Below, piece by piece: positions 44,346-55,919 of a stretch of DNA of 64,000 nucleotides (the stretch's first letter is position 1; each line of letters begins with the position of its first letter). The notes under the pieces were generated by a model, which was not told the origin of the DNA, did not search any database, and was given only the letters and a program-made list of their open reading frames with translations. Made by a program: the position numbers and the translations under genes. The stretch is from Salmo trutta (lineage: Eukaryota; Chordata; Actinopteri; Salmoniformes; Salmonidae): NCBI RefSeq assembly GCF_901001165.1, contig NC_042973.1, positions 38,887,407 to 38,951,406 on the forward strand. The letters run 5' to 3'.

Positions 44346-45404
44346 TCGCACTTACTGCAGTTGCCATATTGGGATGCAGCTACCCTCTTCTCCTCTTGTT
44401 GACCCTCCAAATGAAGTCGAATTGACATGCAGAATTTCTATCGCATGGTCATCCAAACTCCCATGAAGCTCTGCGACCCGAGGCTCTAAAGTGGATACAG
44501 GAAGATGGCTGACCAAAACACTAGGATGGAAGCAAATGTAAGTAATTACAACTTCATAACAAATCATGCAAAAATATTCCAATTAAGAGGAATATGTAAG
44601 TTAATGTACAGACAAACGAGTATGCGTATTTTTGTGTGATAAAATTTGTTTACTAAAATTGCAATTTAACGACCTAGCTGATTAACATTAGCCAACTAGC
44701 TATACATTCATGTTGTTTAATGTTTTGGGAACTCCTGAGCAATCCACAAAAGCAGGCTGTCATCTTGTGAAACTCGGTGGATGTAAAGAATCTAGCTAGC
44801 AAGCTGAAGTATTTACTGCAAATTGTATGTACAATTTTGTAAGCTTGCCTTAGTGTTCATTAGAAAATATTTCAAAGTCAATCACTTGTCATTGTTCTTT
44901 ATTGTAGTAACGTTAACGTTGGAGATTGAAGATATTTGCCAATGCAGGTAATGTAACAGTGGCTCTTTTCTTGCTTATGGTGTAGTGGAGGATACAAATA
45001 CCTGTATGCTATGGATGTTTACCAAGTTAGCAATGAGCACTTGGGAGGCCAGCGTCCCTCCAGAGTGGTCGAGCGCCGTGCGCCAGCTTTTTTGCCCATT
45101 GCCTTACACGGGGATCACGCGATATCGTCAAGCAGCAGTTTTCCTCACACAGCCCACGCACCCTTATCCCAACCGGCGACACTACAACTGCCAGTCGGAG
45201 GCAAGACGCTTACTTCAGCGTCAAGCCAGCGGCATACCTTCTCCCTGTCACCACTTACTTTTTATACATTTGTATTATGTAAGATACAATGGATGCCATG
45301 TGCATTTGAAAAATGTTTTTGGAAAAGTCCAGTAAATGATTTGTGTGCGCAAAATATTTCAGATAACGATGGCCAGTCCTGGTCACCTGGATCCACTGGT
45401 GACG
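44346..45404. other. no gene recognised
   Basis: Contains ctagctagc-rich patches at about 44670-44800. The frame 44985-45335 has no known motif. The gc-richer part 45040-45190 differs from its AT-rich surroundings but shows no splice or family support. Confidence 0.4.
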
Positions 45405-45900
45405 ACAAATCAGATCCAGTCAAATCACATTTTATTGTCAGGCTCCTCACACAGTGCAATGGCAGCGTAAGTGACATAGTAATCAAATAAGTAAAAAAGG
45501 AAAGCAATCAAATAAGGGGCATTGTAAATATATAACATACTAATAAAAATACTAAATAAACTAAATCAAGCACAAGAGGCATGCAGATAAAAGAAAATAA
45601 GATTTTAAAAATGGCCAAATTGGGATATAGCAGGCTATGGACATTGTTTGCCCATGTACATAGTGACTGGAATAAGGTACAGTACAGTAGCAGCATAGAA
45701 TTATAGGAAACGATATGCATTAGTAATGAGGTAAGGTGACAACTATTGCATTGGTCTGGTAGACCAATCAAATCAAAAAGTAATTCAGTGTGTACAGTAT
45801 ATTAATAAATGGTAAATGTATGGTAAGGTGTAGTAATCAGCCCAGGGTTCAGCTGTTGGAACAGTCTTGTGGCTTGGGGTAGAAACTGGCTTTGACATAG
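45405..45900 (-). mobile_element. LINE 3' untranslated end (reverse)
   Basis: Begins aaatcacattttattgtcag, the typical reversed 3' end of a fish LINE, followed by AT-rich sequence with gcatgcagataaaagaaaat, cagtagcagcatag and cttgtggcttggggtagaaa. No coding part is attached, so only the tail was integrated or retained. Confidence 0.6.
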
Positions 45901-45923
45901 GTGGTCAGAGACTTGATGTTTAC

Positions 45924-46707
45924 CCTCACTGCAGTGGATCCCTCTCCCTTGTGTGCCGCCACCTCCTGCCTTCACAATCATTGGCCCCTTTCAGGTAACA
46001 GGTGGCCTGAATCTGGACCACCTCATCCATGACGTCTCGGGTTGCAGGGCTCTTCCAAATGGCTCCTATACACAAAGAAAGAACATTGAGTTACATTTTA
46101 AATTGCACATGGTCTTACACATGAGTTTAAGAATTGACTTAAAATTAGACAAAACGAGTGCAACAGATTTAATAATATCAAAACATACTGTGAAGAATGG
46201 TCTTCAGAAACAAGTCCCTGAAACAGGCCTTATACCCTGCCCCAGTCCAGGTTGAGACTATAGCAAGACGATTTGACAGAATGCAAGGTAGCTTCTGCCA
46301 CACCGTTGACTTCTTCAGCTCATTGGCACGCATTACAGCCTGAAACCTGAGCTACAGTACAATATGCAAAAGAAGCATTAGAAATGACACACTATGTTAA
46401 CATATCCCCAACACCTCCTATATTTTATTTACATATATTGGGACAGTCTGTAAAAACAGATGGCCGATACTTCCAATAAGTATGTACATTTAAGTTGGTG
46501 ACAGTTGTGTTCTTACCTTCAAGCCTGTGGCCCAAACTTGGCACTGCTTGCCCAATAACGTTACATTGAAATGAAGTAAATACTGTGCCAGAAAGAACAG
46601 ATAGGCAAAGTCTCATCTTGGCTAAGTGAATGTAATGTTACATACCTCCATGGCTATTACATCCACATGGTGCTGTGGTGAATATGATGCTGGGGCTGGC
46701 CATTGAC
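45924..46707 (-). other. series of exon-like segments, unknown protein
   Basis: On the minus strand four segments carry splice-like borders. 46707-46646: acceptor tttctttcaattag, donor GAG|gtatgt. 46582-46517: acceptor ttctttctggcacag, donor GAAG|gtaaga; it reads FTSFQCNVIGQAVPSLGHRL and joins in phase to TTAPCGCNSHG of the first. 46351-46178: acceptor ttgtactgtag; one frame reads VMRANELKKSTVWQKLP, WTGAGYKACFRDLFLK. 46065-45924: acceptor tttgtgtatag; reads PATRDVMDEVVQIQATCYLK. Joining all four in a single phase is not possible without a stop, so this is a decayed gene, a retrogene-free pseudogene or a transposon gene I do not recognise. Confidence 0.4.
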
Positions 46708-46781
46708 CTAATTGAAAGAAACACCAGATTAGCTACATAAATAAAAGGGGCTTTTTTTCTCCTCTGATTGAAGCTATATAC

Positions 46782-47082
46782 AGTGCATTCAGAAAGTTTT
46801 CAGACCCATTGACTTTTTCTAAATTTTGTGTTACAGCCTGAATTTAAAATTGATTGAACTGAGATTTTCTGTCACTGGCCTACACACAATTTACCATAAT
46901 GTTAAAGTGGAATTAAGTTTTTAGATTTTTATTACAGTAAATAAGGTATGTTTAATTTTGTAATACATTTGCATCTGTGTTATTTCATAGTTGTGATGTC
47001 TTCACTATTATTCTACAATGTAGAAAATAGTAAAAATGAAAACCTTGAAATGAGTAGGTGTCCAAACTTTTGACTGGTACTG
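46782..47082. mobile_element. two joined Tc1 end fragments
   Basis: The left piece begins cagtgcattcagaaagt (46782) and reads cacacaatttaccataatg. The right piece from about 46951 (atagttgtgatgtcttcact, attctacaatgtagaaaata) ends caaacttttgactggtactg at 47082. They are ends of two different Tc1 families, so a deletion or nested insertion has removed the bodies. Confidence 0.72.
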
Positions 47083-48064
47083 TATATATAAAAAATGTTT
47101 TACACCAGATACAAACATTCACGTATGAACATCAACTTACAGATGCACACAAACAACAATTACATCTCACCTGCCCAGACCCACACTCTCACACCCCCAT
47201 CCCTAGTGCCTGTATTGTTGTTTGTCACATGGCCTTAAATTGTACTAATTTGTTTTTCCTCTGTCACCCATGCTATTTCAATAATAAATAGATTTTTCCA
47301 TTGTGTTAATTTCCAAGTATTTAGTATACGTGTTTTCAAGATAAGTGATGAGAATCTTCCAGCCCATTGGGTATCTCATTACACCATGTCTTGAAATATG
47401 CAGACAAATGGAATAAAAGTAAGTTTACATTGTAATACTTCTGACAGCCAACTTTGTAGCTCCGCCCATAACTTGAACTTTATAACATTCCCAGAAAGCA
47501 TGGATTATTGAGTCATTGTTAGTTTTACACTTAAAGGGGAATTTTACCCTGGGGGACTCTGGGCTTGTTTTCATCATGTCTGAGGCATTTCTAGGACAGT
47601 GAGATATGTTTCACACATAACTGCCCAGAAGGAAGGCAGGTCAGGGCATCTATTGGCAGATTCATTGCTAAATATAAAAAAAAATTCCAGTCTCTGAAAG
47701 ACTACAATTTCTGTTGGGTGTTGCTTCATTCCCCAAGGCGGGGACAAAACAATCCTTCTTTCAAAGCTGAAAAAGATGACCAGATGCAATGGTTTCAAGT
47801 GATTCCTCTCATCAACACGAATTCGACAATGGAGCATGTATTAGCTACATGGTGACATTCAACCATACATGTTTCAATCGGAATATAGCAAAGAGGAAAC
47901 AAAGAGTTGGATTTAGCTAACATTAGAAGCTCAGCTATAGCCAATGCCAGCACCAAGAGGGAAGATGACAAATATGGTGCCTACCTAAGTAAGTTATTTT
48001 TCCTGCAAGCCACCTAGCTAACTTTATCTACTGAAACCCGTATTGAGTATTGCAGGCTAACATA
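47083..48064. other. no gene seen
   Basis: No recognisable element. Small open frames (47058-47291, 47837-47574) lack motifs. Confidence 0.5.
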
Positions 48065-48440
48065 CTACTGTGTTACAGTGGGGGGGATCCAATAATTTTT
48101 CTTTTTGCTCTTAGCTAGCTTCCAGGAATTGTGTACAGATCCTTGCAACATGGGGCTGTAAATTATCATGCTGAACATGAGATGATGGCAGTGGATGAAT
48201 GGCACAACAATGGGCCTCAAGGTCTCGTCACAATATCTCTGTGTGTTCAAATTTCCATGGAGAAAATGCAATTGTGTTCGTTGTCCGTAGCTTAAGCATG
48301 CCCATACTACAAGCCCACTGCCAACATGGGGCACTCTGTTCACAATGTTGATGTCAGCAAACCGCTCGCCCACAGATGCCATTCACACTGTCTGCCAATA
48401 TATCTGACAAACACTGGCTTCAAGGGCATTATCACTTTTA
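48065..48440 (-). pseudogene. Tc1-like transposase fragment
   Basis: Minus frame 48382-48065 encodes GERFADINIVNRVPHVGSGL, VVWACLSYGQRTQLHFLHGN, LNTQRYCDETLRPIVVPFIH and HHLMF. This is the central part of a fish Tc1-like transposase (the GxxVWA ... YGxRTxLHF ... RYxDExLRPIVVPF region), just before the second catalytic Asp. After HHLMF the family pattern is lost by deletion and frameshift; no TIR is seen. Confidence 0.8.
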
Positions 48441-49756
48441 TACAATGGGTTACCAACATATTTAAATAATGATAAACATATTTACATTAAACATGTTATT
48501 TTGATTAATTTATTCATACTATTTCATCCTTCCACAAGATATAGTCCCGACAAAAATCTAGAGTTGCTAGAGACCCGACCCAGTAGTTCGTTCTTTTTGT
48601 TCTGTATCTATCGACGCGACCCAGTCGTTCAATCTATAGACACGACCCAGTCGTTTGTTCTAAATTATTCATTGCCATACTGACTGGCAACATTCTTATC
48701 CCTTGCTTGCTAGCTAGACAACTACGGCTAATTTACAGTCACCTCAAAAAGCAGGCAGAATAACAGCAAAGTAGCTGCATTTGCATTTGTTTAAGCTTTT
48801 TTCTAGTTAAGATTTATTTGGATACAACCATAAAAATGAGCTAATGATGCGCGACTTTGCCTTGCAGAAAAATGTGCTCTCTTGTCAGGACATTTTTCAG
48901 ACAAAAGAAAAGATAGACAATCCATGATTTGAGCTGATTTTAATAAATGAAACCATACATTCTCTTTGTTATCCACCACAGCTGACATCACTATAGCTAC
49001 TTATTGTTTGTCACATTTATCTGTACATTCCCCTGTACATTCCCCTGGCTACTACTTCTGCTGCCTTGCTTCAGCTTTTTGGGTGTTGATGGTGCTGCAG
49101 TGTTCTCTTTGTTTTCAGCCAGGATGTTACTCCAGCATTTTCAGTGTCCTTCTTATGGCACCAGCTGCGACCGATGGGTGGGTCATTTTGAGCCCACCCC
49201 GGAGTGTCAGGTTCTGCTCCCCCTTCCCATTTTGTACATTTCCATAAAACTGACGGAGAAGGATGTTCCACTCTTCCTTAGTGACAGTTTTGAAGTCAAC
49301 AACTTTTTTCTTCTCTGCTAGCCAGCCCTCTAAGCAACGCAGAGCCCAGTTTGTATTCTTATTTGTGTTTTTTTCGTTGCAGCTTTTTTTCTAGGTCATT
49401 CAATGCAGTATCCTCCAAAATCTGCATGCCTGGGTATTATTGCCATCTCTTTTTCACATTCATCCATAGTCATGCCGCTGAAAATATCAAAATAAATGTT
49501 CCATTCATCCATTTTAGTTTTAGCAACAAAGTACCGATTTAGCCAGCCAACTGAAAAAAGTTTTGTATGTTGCTATGACAACCAGCTCAATTTGCTGTCA
49601 GTGTCGTTCAGACACATTCACTTTATATGGGAGGGTGGATTTCGCAATTCAATATTGAAACGATATTGAAAAGGTGGGAGAGACAGACAAGGTTTATACA
49701 AAACTCTGTTGTTGAAAACCAAATGGAAGTCTAAAAGAAATGGGAGATAATGTCTA
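48441..49756. other. no gene recognised; possible decayed coding on minus strand
   Basis: The minus strand around 49540-49080 has codon-like words (KWMNGTFI, SALLRGLASREEKSC, SVLWKCTKWEGG) with stops between them. It may be an old transposon or pseudogene; I cannot assign a family. Confidence 0.3.
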
Positions 49757-50655
49757 GATGTCATAGCCATGTATATTCCCCCTCAAGCCAATACGACGGC
49801 CCTCAAAGAACTTCACTGGACTTTATGCAAACTGGAAACCACAAATCCTGAGGCCACATTTATTTTAACAAAGCAAATTTGAGGAAAAGGCTACCAAAGT
49901 TCTATCAACACATTGACTGTAGTGCTCGCACTGTTAAAATACTCGACCACTGCTACTCCAACTGCCAAAAGACCCTCCCCCGCCTTCCCTTCGGCAAATC
50001 TGATCACGACTCCATTTTGCTACTCCCTTCCAATAGACAGAAATTCAAACAGCAAGTATCCGTGCTAAGGACTATTCAACACTGGTCTGACCAATCGGAA
50101 CACACGCATCGAGATTGTTTTGATCACGCGGACTGGGATATGTTCCGGGTAGCCTCTGAGAATACCATTGATGAATACACTGATAGGGTGACTGAGTTTA
50201 TCAGGAAGTGTATAGGAGATATGGTACCCACTGTGACTATTAAATATACCCTAACCAGAAACCATGGATAGATGGCAGTATTCGCAAACTGAAACAGCGA
50301 ACCATCGCATTTAACCATGGAAAGGTGACTGGGAATATGGCCAAATGCAAACAGTGTAGTTATTCCCTCCTTAAGGCAATCAAACAGGCAAAACCTCAGT
50401 ATAGAGACAAAGTGGAGTTGCAATTCAACAGCTCAGAAACGAGATGTATGTGGCAGGGTCTACAGTCAATCATGGACTACAAAGGGAAAACCAGCCACGT
50501 CGCGGACACCGATGTCTTGCTTCCGGACAAGCTAAACACCTTCACCCGCTTTGAGGAGAACACAGTGCCACCGACACAGCCAGCTACCAAGGACTGTGGG
50601 CTCCCCTCATCCGTGGCCGAAGGGAGTAAGACATTTATGGAGAAGTTTATCTTTA
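49757..50655 (+). pseudogene. LINE endonuclease end and linker, copy 2
   Basis: Encodes MYIPPQANTTALKELHWTLC, NLRKRLPKFYQHIDCSARTV, KSDHDSILLLPSNRQKFKQ, LRTIQHWSDQSE, DCFDHADWDMFRVASENTID, FIRKCIGDMVPTVTIK, KPWIDG-like NHG, then MAKCKQCSYSLLKAIKQAK and VADTDVLLPDKLNTFTRFE. At least three frameshifts or stops occur (near 49880, 50270, 50560). A deletion after TTNPEATF removes the GDFN motif, the same region affected in copy 1. Confidence 0.85.
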
Positions 50656-51177
50656 ATTCTATGCATAACACTTCTATATTTCATCAAAGTTTATGATAAG
50701 TATTTCTGTAAATTGATGTGGCTCTCTGCAAATTCGCCGGCGTTTTGGAGGCAAAACATTACTGAACATAACGCGCCAATGTAAACTGAGATTTTTGGAT
50801 ATAAATATGAACTTTATTGAACAAAACGTACATGTATTGTGTAACATGAAGTCCTATGAGTGCCATCTGATGAAGATCATCAAAGGTTAGTGATTAAGTT
50901 TCTTGATTTCTGCTTTTTGTGAATCCTCTCTTTGGCTGGGAAATGGCTGTATGTTTTTTTGTGACTAGGCGCTGACCTAACATAATCAATTGGTGTGCTT
51001 TCGCCGTAAAGCCTTTTGAAATCTGACATGATGGCTAGATTAACAAGAAGTTAAGCTCTAATTTGGTGTATTGCACTTGTGAATGTATGAAAGTTAAATA
51101 TTTCATTTTTTATTTTAATTTTTCGCGCTCTGCCATTTCACCGGATATTGTCAAGGGGTTCCGCCGTAACAGGTTTT
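50656..51177 (+). mobile_element. modular repeat fragment inside LINE copy 2
   Basis: Starts atgcataacacttctatatt and contains attgatgtggctctctgcaa, aatatgaactttattgaaca, the block gtcctatgagtgccatctga ... catcaaaggttagtg (50850-50892), agccttttgaaatctgaca and caccggatattgtcaa, all family words. It ends at ttccgccgtaacaggtttt. The LINE resumes with ctcgacagacggtatcccta. Confidence 0.82.
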
Positions 51178-52015
51178 AAGCTTGTTAACCCTCGACAGAC
51201 GGTATCCCTAGCCACGTCCTCAGGGCATGCGCAGACCAGTCGGCTGGAGTGTTTACAGACATATTTAATCTCTCCCTTTTCCCAGTCTGCTGTCCCCACA
51301 TGCTTTAAGATATCCACCATTGTTCCTGCACTCAAGAAAGCAAAGGTAACTGAACTAAATGACTATCGCCCCGTAGCACTCACTTCTGTCATCATTAAAT
51401 GCTTTGAGAGACTAGTCAAGGATCATATCACCTCTACCTTATCTGACACACTTCAATTTGCTTACCGCCCCAAGAGATCCACAGACGATGCAATCGCCAT
51501 CGCACTCCCCTATCCCATCTGGACAAGAAGAATACCTATGTAAGAATGCTGTTCATTGACTACAGCTCAGCATTCAACACCATAGTACCCTCCAAGCTCA
51601 TCATTAAGCTCGGGGACGTGTGTCTGAACCCCGCCCTGGGCAACTGAGTCCTAGACTTCCTGATGGGCCACCCCCAGATGGTGAAGTTAGGAAACAACAC
51701 CTCCCCTTTGCTGACCCTCAACACAGGGGCCCCACAAGGGTGCGTGCTCAGCACCCTCCTGTACTTCCTGTTCACCCAAGACTGCATGGCCATGCACGCC
51801 TCCAACTGAATCATCAAGTTTGCAGATGACACAACAGTAGTAGGCCTGATGACCAACTATGATGAGACAGCCTAAAGGGAGGAGGTGAGGGCCCTGGGAG
51901 TGGTATCAGGAACATAACCTCTCACTCAACGTCAGTCAAATAACAGCGTAACAGCGCCTCTTCAACCTCAGGAGGCTGAAGAAATTTTGGCTTACAGACA
52001 ATGCTGTGTGGTGCC
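51178..52015 (+). pseudogene. LINE reverse transcriptase, copy 2
   Basis: Encodes the RT: CFKISTIVPALKKAKVTELN, DYRPVALTSVIIKCFERLVK, LQFAYRPKRSTDDAIAIAL (51148-51530), FIDYSSAFNTIVPSKLI with the first catalytic Asp (51548-51600), TGAPQGCVLSTLLY (51722-51765) and KFADDTTVVGL with the FADD box (51815-51850). Several stops and frameshifts (near 51480-51500, 51645, 51805, 51872) disable it. C-terminal parts are truncated at about 52015. Confidence 0.88.
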
Positions 52016-53224
52016 TGAGTATCTTGCTGAAGTGGATTCTAGAAACAGAAACATAATTTATTTGCCTGTGTGTGCCATTGTAGCAGAACTGTGTCCTGTG
52101 AACTGTATCCCTCTCGAGGGATTAGACATTATGCTGGATTTCAAATCAGATGACTCATGAGGAGCTGAATGGCAGTTTGATCGTGACAACTGTCCTTCCA
52201 CATCTTTACAAGTATTCCTTGAATGTTTCTTTGGAATGACAATTTCATCATGACCACCTCTCACATCATCTGCTGATTCCAGTTCTCTTACCTACAGATA
52301 CACCAGATAATGTGATTTAACCAAAGATTTTTGCTATCCATTACTGGATAGATGTAGCACAGATAATTTTTTACCAACGTTAGCAATGCCATCTTCGTCC
52401 TTGATTCAGAGAAACAGGAGTCTCTTAAAATGGCTGTGTCCAGTTGCAGGGGGTCAGTTTGAATTGAGAAAAAGCTCTGTTATTAAAATAAATACTTTTT
52501 ACACCTTAATAAAGTAATCCAACAATATGTGACAGACCACCTCTATTTGGTCTTATGCAGCAACATTTGAAATTGTGTTTTTTACACTGGATAAAAGTAG
52601 ACTCAGAGATAGAAAATTGCATATCATACACTGCCGTTGAGGAACAATGGGAAAGTAATTCTGCTTAGAAAGTTGCTAAACTTGTAACCCACTTTTGAGA
52701 AAATGGTCCTTGAATGTTTTGATACACCTACTGGAGAGCTCTTCTTTGTCTACACCCATTCAGCATCGTTCACACCCTCTTAAGCCTTAGCACCACCCAT
52801 CTATTTTAGGATTCACATGTGAGGCCATGTGGTAAACACACACTATATAGAATGTATGTCTATTTGTCACCTGCACAGATACAGAAGATGTAAACGGTGG
52901 TTACTTGCATAGTAGCAATATCATAAACAGAAAGAGTCCAGATAAAAATATTTTATCATTATTAGATGACACTTACTCGACACACTTCTCCAAATTGATG
53001 GGTCAATTGATGGAAATGCTATAACCACCCCCAGCCACATCACTATTGACTAGACAGGTATACATGTTTATTAAATACAATAGATGGCCGTAATCACCCC
53101 CACGTAATCACCCCCAGACACACCTGGCTAACTTGATGGGTTTTTTAATAATCTGGCCGAAGTGGAGTCTTTTGTTTAGACATGTAGTTAGCTAATCAAT
53201 GAACCGGAATAATCTCAACTTCTA
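52016..53224. other. no gene seen
   Basis: AT-rich DNA with no element or frame I can support. Confidence 0.5.
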
Positions 53225-53428
53225 TTACTAACCAGTGGTGTAAAGTACTTAAGTAAAACCACTTTAAAGTACTATTTAAGTCATTTTGGGGGGTATCTGT
53301 ACTTCACTATTTGTATTTTTGACAAGTTTTACTTTTACTCCACTACATTCCTAAAGAAAATAAATGTACTTTTTACTCCATATATTTTCCCTGACACCCA
53401 AAAGTTCTGGTTACATTTAGAATGCTTA

Positions 53429-54419
53429 ACATTTACATTTTTACATTTACGTAATTTAACAGACGCTCCTATCCAGAGCGACTTACAAATTGGTGCATTC
53501 ACCTTATGATATCCAGTGGAACAACCACTTTACAATAGTACATCTATATATTTTGGGGGGGGAGGGTGGGATGGGGAGGGTTAGAAGGATTACTTAATCC
53601 TATCCCAGGTATTCCTTAAAGAGGTGGGGTTTCAGGTGTCTCCGGAAGGTGGAGATTGACTCCGCTGTCCTGGCGTCGTGAGGGAGCTTGTTCCACCATT
53701 GGGGTGCCAGAGCAGCGAACAGTTTTGACTGGGCTGAGCGGGAACTGTGCTTCCTCAGAGGTAGGGAGGTGAGCAGGCCAGAGGTGGATAAAGGCAGTGC
53801 CCTTCTTTGGGTGTAGTGACTGATCAGAGCCTGAAGGTACGGAGGTGCCGTTCCCCTCACAGCTCCGTAGGCAAGCACCATGGTCTTGTAACAGATGCGA
53901 GATGCAACTGGAAGCCAGTGGAGTGTGCGGAGGAGCGGGGTGACGTGAGAGAACTTGGGAAGGTTGAACACCAGACGGGCTGCAGCGTTCTGGATGAGTT
54001 GTAGGGGTTTAATGGCACAGGCAGGGAGCCCCGCCAACAGCGAGTTGCAGTAATCCAGACGGGAGATGACAAGTGCCTGGATTAGGACCTGCGCCGCTTC
54101 CTGTGTGAGGCAGGGTTGTACTCTGTGAATGTTGTAGAGCAGGAACCTACAGGATTGGGTCACCGCCTTGATGTTAGCGGAGAACGACAGGGTGTTGTCC
54201 AGGGTCACGCCAAGGCTCTTAGCACTCTGGGAGGAGGACACAATGGAGTTGTCAACCGTGATGGCGAGATCATGGAACGGGCAGTCCTTCCCCGGGAGGA
54301 AGAGCAGCTTTGTCTTGCTGAGGTTCATCTTGAGGTGCTGATTCGTCATCCACACTGATATGTCTGCCAGACATGCAGAGATGCGATTCGCCACCTGGTT
54401 ATCAGAAGGGGGAAAGGAG
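53429..54419 (-). mobile_element. L2-like LINE 3' part, inserted in the MITE
   Basis: The reversed tail acatttacatttttacattt and gacgctcctatccagagcga marks the 3' end at 53429. On the minus strand it encodes PPSDNQVANRISACLADISV, then KLLFLPGKDCPFHDLAIT, and the C-terminal domain ending HLFKEYLG at 53600. It is 5'-truncated just after the YADD block. Unlike the copy at 9510-11726 it keeps the frame at KDCPF. Confidence 0.92.
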
Positions 54420-54484
54420 ACAGGACAGGAAAGAACATCCCTGGTCATCCCTACTGCCTCTGATCTGGCAGTCTCACTAAACAC
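53600..54484 (-). pseudogene. open chimeric frame: MITE start fused to L2 C-terminus
   Basis: A 294-residue open frame without a stop. The first about 22 residues (MFSETARSEAVGMTRDVLSC) come from the hAT MITE; from PVSFPPSDNQ on it is L2 RT C-terminus: NLSKTKLLFLPG, LGVTLDNTLSFSANI, VISRLDYCNSLLAGLP, LIQNAAARLVFNLPKFS, RRHLKPHLFKEYLG. The catalytic YADD is not included, so it has no RT activity. It is open because the insertion happens to keep frame, not because of selection I can see. Confidence 0.75.
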
Positions 54485-54669
54485 AAATGCTTCATTTGTA
54501 AATTATGTCTGAGTGTTGGAGTGTGCCCCTGACTATCCGTAAAATAAAAACAACAAATTGTGCCATCTGGTTTGCCTAATATAAGGAATTTGAAATGATT
54601 TATACTTTTACTTTTGATACTTAAGTATATTTTTGAAATTACATTTACTTTTGATTCTTAAGGCCAGGC

Positions 54670-54945
54670 TGTCACGGCAAGGGGTATTTGTTTTAATGGT
54701 TTTGAGTATGTGTTTATGTAGAGGGATGTTTGATTTATGTATTTCGGGGTTTTGTTCATTGTTCGTATATGTCTATGTCTCTTCTAGGGTGTTTAGATCT
54801 TTGTTTAGTAATTGGGATTGGGGCCTTCAATTGGAGGCAGCTGTTTATCATTGCCTCTGCTTGAAGGTTCTATAATTAGGAGTATGTTTGTTTTGGGAAT
54901 TGTGGGAGGTTGTTCTTAGCACTGCTGTATTTAGCCTGCAAGACT

Positions 54946-55021
<76 letters not shown>

Positions 55022-55112
55022 CTTGTTTTGTTTATTTAATTGTTCACTAATAAAGTTAAGATGAGCACTCAACCCGCTGCGCCTTGGTCCACTTACTACG
55101 ACAAACGTGACA
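54670..55112 (+). mobile_element. solo LTR inserted in the transposon tip
   Basis: 443 bp, begins tgtcacggcaagg and ends caaacgtgaca, with perfect target duplication caggc (54665-54669 and 55113-55117). It has a polyadenylation signal aataaa (55049-55054) and the words atgagcac, ccgctgcgcc and ttggtcc in the same order as the LTRs at 26.2 and 28.5 kb, so it belongs to a related family. No interior is present, as after recombination between LTRs. Confidence 0.92.
54947..55020. repeat. (TTAG)n microsatellite inside the solo LTR
   Basis: About 18 TTAG units without interruption. The equivalent place in the other LTRs reads gactgtttgtagttg, so the array grew within this copy. Confidence 0.95.
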
Positions 55113-55919
55113 CAGGCACCACAGGCTAATAGGGATTTTTTTCCCTTTACTCGCATAAGACTGAAAATGTACCATTTGAAAGTATACATAAATACAATAT
55201 TTTTGTATTACAGGTTTTATTTATTTTAAAATTAAAATATGCAAACGAGGCAAAACCTCCTTAAATATGTGCTAATTTGCATATTAAGAGAATCTGTTTT
55301 TCAACGCATTGCTTCAAGGCAGATTTTGTATTTTATTATTGTAATAAGACACTCAATTGTCAGACTTTTACAAAACAGTTTAAAATATTCACATGTATGA
55401 CAGATGCATATATTCACAGATAAAATGACGCTTAAAATCAAAATGACAATATATTTTAAAAAAAGCCTCTGTATTAGTCTGACTAATAGACCTAAGAACC
55501 TGTGTTTGGAATAATGTGAATGTATGTCCTTTGAAGACTGAGAAATTTATTGGCGCACGGGGAACATGTCAATTTGAGAAAATGGCCAATTGAGATAGGC
55601 TAATGCAATTAAAATGTACTTTTCATAAATATGACCACTTATGTCACATTAATCTCATTCATATATCACTTCTAAACTGACAAATAAACATCAAATATAC
55701 CTTTTACCAATACATTAGCACACTAAATACATTTGTTTCAAGTAATAGAACATATGCTTTGAATACTGGTCTGTTGGGCAAATATGCAGTTCTGGGCAAA
55801 TTCTCAAATCACTTTGCTCAATTTGTCACATACAAGGCTTTTGTATGGCTGTTGAAATGTGCAGAACATTAATCAGCTATGCCTGCCCCATATTTAATGC
55901 CCTCTTTGAGTTGTTGCTG

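Larger units (their letters stand above)
49757..52015 (+). mobile_element. LINE copy 2 (jockey superfamily), interrupted
   Basis: LINE sequence at 49757-50655 and 51178-52015, split by a modular-repeat fragment (50656-51177). The first part covers the end of the endonuclease and the linker; the second the reverse transcriptase. Shared words with copy 1 (gcaaactggaaaccaca, gaggaaaaggctac, acacattgactgtagt, gtgctaaggacta) prove the relation. The 3' end is missing; sequence stops matching after tacagacaatgctgtgtg. Confidence 0.88.

Noticed and set aside
44985..45490. Coding exons from the frames of 116 and 159 residues
   Set aside because: Translations show no motif, the two frames compete on one strand, and the second runs into a LINE tail.
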